From positions 3,100,001 through 3,164,000 of the forward strand of contig NC_089241.1 in NCBI RefSeq assembly GCF_000512585.2: DNA of 64,000 bases, in the 5' to 3' direction. Position 1 is the first letter of the stretch; each line of letters begins with the position of its first letter. Of the stretch, positions 61,434 through 64,000 are shown piece after piece. The position numbers and the translations under genes are program-made. The notes under the pieces are model-generated. The model had not been told where the DNA came from. It saw nothing but the letters and a program-made list of their open reading frames with translations, and searched no databases. Source of the DNA: Kwoniella bestiolae CBS 10118 (lineage: Eukaryota; Basidiomycota; Tremellomycetes; Tremellales; Cryptococcaceae).

Positions 61434-62451
61434 ATGACTGCTGGGTGGAAGGAGCTATTTGGACTTCGATCTCTGGTGCAGGAGTTGAACAGGGGCTGGA
61501 AGGAACGAAGGCGAGTCGGTTTGAGCTTCATCAGATTTCCTGCACTTTCTACAGCTGTACATTGTCAAGGCCCACTTCCTGCTATTCCTTTTATCAGGAG
61601 CGCTCGCACAGAATGTCTGAGAGATGGCTAATTACCTTTATGCAGACTTACTGAGAGAATTGCACGTAGGAGCAGCTCCGAACAACAAGCAGCTACTGTG
61701 GATCGTGCTCATACACCAGCTGCTTCATCCGCTCCTGCTCCTGCCCCTGCTCCTGCTCTTGCGCCTGCTCTTCCGACTGCTCATGCCCCTTCCGCTTCCT
61801 CTGCTTCCTCCCCCTCCCCTGCCCTAGCTCCCGTTCCTCCAGCCGTTCCTCGACCGCCCCAGCCAAAGCAAGCTGCAGGAATCGACACGGATCGTCTGCG
61901 AGAAATCATCGAAGAAGAAGAGCTTAGACAACTCTCTCTCATAGAGAGATTGATGTACCTCTCACTTCTCACATTCTTGCATTTGCTGGACTCAATATAT
62001 GTGTGGAAGAGAAGTCATCACAAGGGATCGTGAGTTTGCGGATCTACACATGCTCCAGAAAGCAGGATTGTATGGGCAACGGGTCTTACGATGCGACGAG
62101 TCGATGGAGTGCAGAGTCATAGCGAGAGTGATGACATATGCTGACTTCACCATTGCTTAGTCCCACTGCTCTGCTGGTGTTAGGCTTATTGTCGATTTGG
62201 TCTGGCAATCATGCCGAGGGGGCCAAAGACGACGGCTTGAAATACGACCCAGAAGGATTGGAGAGTGAATTAGCCAATAGGCTTTACCGCTGGATCGTAT
62301 GGGGTGGGAAAAGTGCAGTGATCACTGGCTCAGGAGTGTTTGGGATGGTAAGTCACGGTGATACCTTCTTCTAGTTCATCGGGAGCTGAAGGTCTGCACG
62401 GCCTTGTAGGGTGTGGCTATCGTAGTTGCCACGGTATACAGCAGCCATTAG
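61434..62451 (+). CDS. unrecognised small membrane protein gene with Ala/Pro-rich linker
   Basis: ATG 61434 opens MTAGWKELFGLRSLVQELNR. A middle exon from about 61647 reads LTERIARRSSSEQQAATVDR, then an APAPAPALAPALP-type low-complexity linker, then KQAAGIDTDRLREIIEEEEL and MYLSLLTFLHLLDSIYVW. A well-phased intron (about 62031-62160) leads to PTALLVLGLLSIWSGNHAEG, LESELANRLYRWIVWGGKSA and SGVFGM. A last short exon encodes GVAIVVATVYSSH and a TAG at 62449-62451. The join between the first ATG and the middle exon is not settled. Two to three hydrophobic helices. No family recognised. The stop is in frame with the paralog tail that follows. Confidence 0.5.
61720..61775 (+). repeat. GCTCCT-type hexanucleotide low-complexity run
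   Basis: Imperfect GCTCCTGCCCCT units encoding the alternating Ala-Pro linker of the gene at 61434. Confidence 0.7.
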
Positions 62452-62583
62452 TCGCTTTCACCCTCTCTAGTTGGATTGTACATCACACTGCAACGACAAC
62501 AACAACCGAGAAGTAGTCTAAGAAGGGCGAAGGATGAGAAAGAGGATAATAAAGATGTCGTGAGAAGAGGATTGAGAGAGTAG
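62452..62583 (+). pseudogene. remnant C-terminal tail of a third PPxY-family paralog
   Basis: 43 codons open with SLSPSLVGLY, then a short Gln run and PRSSLRRAKDEKEDNKDVV, ending RRGLRE before TAG at 62581. This matches the end of paralog B (PLSPTMTGIV, a Gln run, PRSSLRRAMDEKENSKDVV, RRVLRDE). The nucleotide match extends through the Gln run. No helices or PPxY motif of the family precede it. It sits directly after, and in frame with, the TAG of the 61434 gene. Confidence 0.75.
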
Positions 62584-63737
62584 ACCGCTGGACTTGTATC
62601 TAGATGAATGATCTTTGCTCGCAACACATCATTCTGCAATGTATATGTGTAACATGGTTTGGACCTTCTGAGCATCTATCTGTATGCATCTCAAACTCAC
62701 CCGGCGGCCATGTACGTCAACAACCAATTTACGTAACCCCATTTCACTGGTTAAATACACGGTGGGAGGCGATTTAACCTTTTTTGCATTCGATAGATTC
62801 TAAAAATCGTACGATGTTTGGTTTCGGTTTGGTTTGGCGGAGGGAATGGGTATTTCCGGAATCACCCATAGACTGATTTTCTGATTTTCTGATTTTCTGA
62901 TATCAGATCAATATCATTTGTTATTTGTTATTGTTCACTTTACGTTGATTCCTCGATCCTACATCATCACCATCCATCATCGACAATATCAGTTCGGTCC
63001 ATCCATCTGGCTTGACAAAGTCGAATTGACACTGTAAACCAACGAGCAACAACGGGTCTTTAGTAATCAACAATTCAGCTCGGACTAATCCGAACCGCGC
63101 GCCCGCAACCATTTACCAGTAAACAAAGGGTCCATTCGCATCCGCTTGTGAGAAAAGGAAAAGGAAAAAATTTAGTGTTGCTCTATTATCTGGTGGTGCA
63201 CCCTCAAGAGAGAGCTTGGAAAGACGAATCTACCTACCCATCTATAACATACACGTCTAGTTGAGTACTATCCATCTACCTCAACACTCTTTAACCATTA
63301 GGACATTTAAATTTAAAAACAGGTGAGTTCATGCATACCTTGTCTCCCCATATACCTTTAAAACAGGCCAGTGGCAGTCCTTCTGTTGTCGGTGTGGCTT
63401 GAGCCAAGAAACGTTTCTTGGCTTTAATTTGGGGGGTTTCCAGCTTGCTCCATGCAATCACATCAATCCCACTCCTTTTGCCATGTTTAGTGTGTGTGTC
63501 GTTGATCGATGAGCTGACGTATGACATGCATCACCATTCATATTCACCTATCGTACGATCCAATCGATACCAACCTTATCATCTGTCATCTGTCGTCTGA
63601 CTTGATCGTCCAATCGTACCACCACCAACTCTCATCGATCGATTTGCCTACCCCTCCCTTCAACGACCATCTTCATCTGTTCATATAATTCATCAACAAC
63701 ATCATCCCATTTTTAAGAGTAGGGCAATCGACGCAAG
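62584..63737. promoter_or_regulatory. promoter/leader region of the ERG5-like gene
   Basis: About 1.15 kb. It has four tandem CTGATTTT-type units at 62873-62905 and a CA/CT-rich leader before the ATG. No gene seen. Confidence 0.45.
62873..62905. repeat. CTGATTTT short tandem repeat
   Basis: Three perfect and one partial copy of an 8-nt unit ending in TATCAG, about 830 bp upstream of the ERG5-like ATG. Confidence 0.8.
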
Positions 63738-64000
63738 ATGGCTTCTCAAACTATTGTCAGACCAACTTCTTTGGTCGATCTCTCATCGATGAGAACATGG
63801 GGTTTGGAAGGGTTGACCAAAGCTAAATTCACTTTTGATACGTGAGCGATCATTCTCTTCTCTTCCTATATATACCGCCCCAAAAGCAATAAGGCTGACG
63901 GATTCTGTTCATGACCCGTGTTTAGCAAAACAACAACAGCTACCATCTTAACCCTCGTCATCTCATTATTACTCTTAGAACAATTGGTCTATCGAACCAA
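63738..64000 (+). CDS. ERG5: probable C-22 sterol desaturase, CYP61 (ERG5), 5' end only
   Basis: Only the N-terminus is in the window: exon 1 opens MASQTIVRPTSLVDLSSMRT and continues WGLEGLTKAKFTFDT. An intron with GTGAGC donor and TTTAG acceptor follows, then a membrane helix TATILTLVISLLLLEQLVYR. A single N-terminal anchor ending LLEQLVYR resembles fungal ERG5, an ER cytochrome P450 that makes the C22-C23 double bond of ergosterol. The haem-binding region is off the window, so another anchored ER enzyme is possible. Confidence 0.5.

Overview
The window is nuclear DNA from a basidiomycete yeast, most likely a tremellomycete of the Cryptococcus/Kwoniella type. This is inferred from dense short introns (mostly 50-80 nt, GT-AG, usually with a CTGAT/CTGAC element before the acceptor), genes closely packed on both strands, and families typical of that group: a CPL1-like secreted protein, a TKL-like kinase joined to SAP domains, and PPxY-tailed four-helix membrane proteins. 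No bacterial-type operon, transposon, rRNA, tRNA or CRISPR array was recognised.

Layout. 1-16 kb: GPI8 (GPI transamidase, cut by the left edge), RTF1 (Paf1 complex), QCR6 (complex III hinge), a large SAP-domain protein kinase, a CUS2/HTATSF1 splicing factor, an ECM15-type thiamine-binding protein and MTC1. 16-31 kb: sorting nexin MVP1, a poorly resolved membrane-protein locus carrying a 43-bp tandem duplication, a CPL1-like secreted protein, the splicing factor SPF27/BCAS2, an RPD3-class histone deacetylase and an ATO-type acetate transporter. 31-49 kb: PHF5A/RDS3 (SF3b), a HAL5/HRK1-type kinase, a MARVEL-like PPxY protein, a mitochondrial LEA-like protein, a TMEM205-like protein, an Sds3/Dep1-family protein and VMA7. 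49-64 kb: MED5, two paralogous PPxY membrane proteins on either side of MTD1, a less conserved stretch with unrecognised genes and a remnant of a third paralog, and the 5' end of a probable ERG5.

Most genes are housekeeping and are not a functional cluster. Some themes recur: chromatin and transcription (RTF1, RPD3, the Sds3-family protein, MED5), U2 snRNP/SF3b splicing (CUS2, PHF5A, SPF27), and membrane proteins ending in PPxY motifs that could recruit a NEDD4/Rsp5 ligase. Many neighbours are divergent and share short promoters.

No clear new defence or biosynthetic system was found. The most unusual signals are gene-structure features: a 5-nt micro-exon, a 16-nt micro-exon, a coding first exon that is only the ATG, and a GC-AG intron needed to complete a CPL1 domain. 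Others are a kinase lacking the usual VAIK lysine, the 43-bp frame-changing duplication, and a paralog tail lying in frame behind the stop codon of an unrelated gene. Exon joins were worked out by eye and gene ends are more reliable than internal boundaries.
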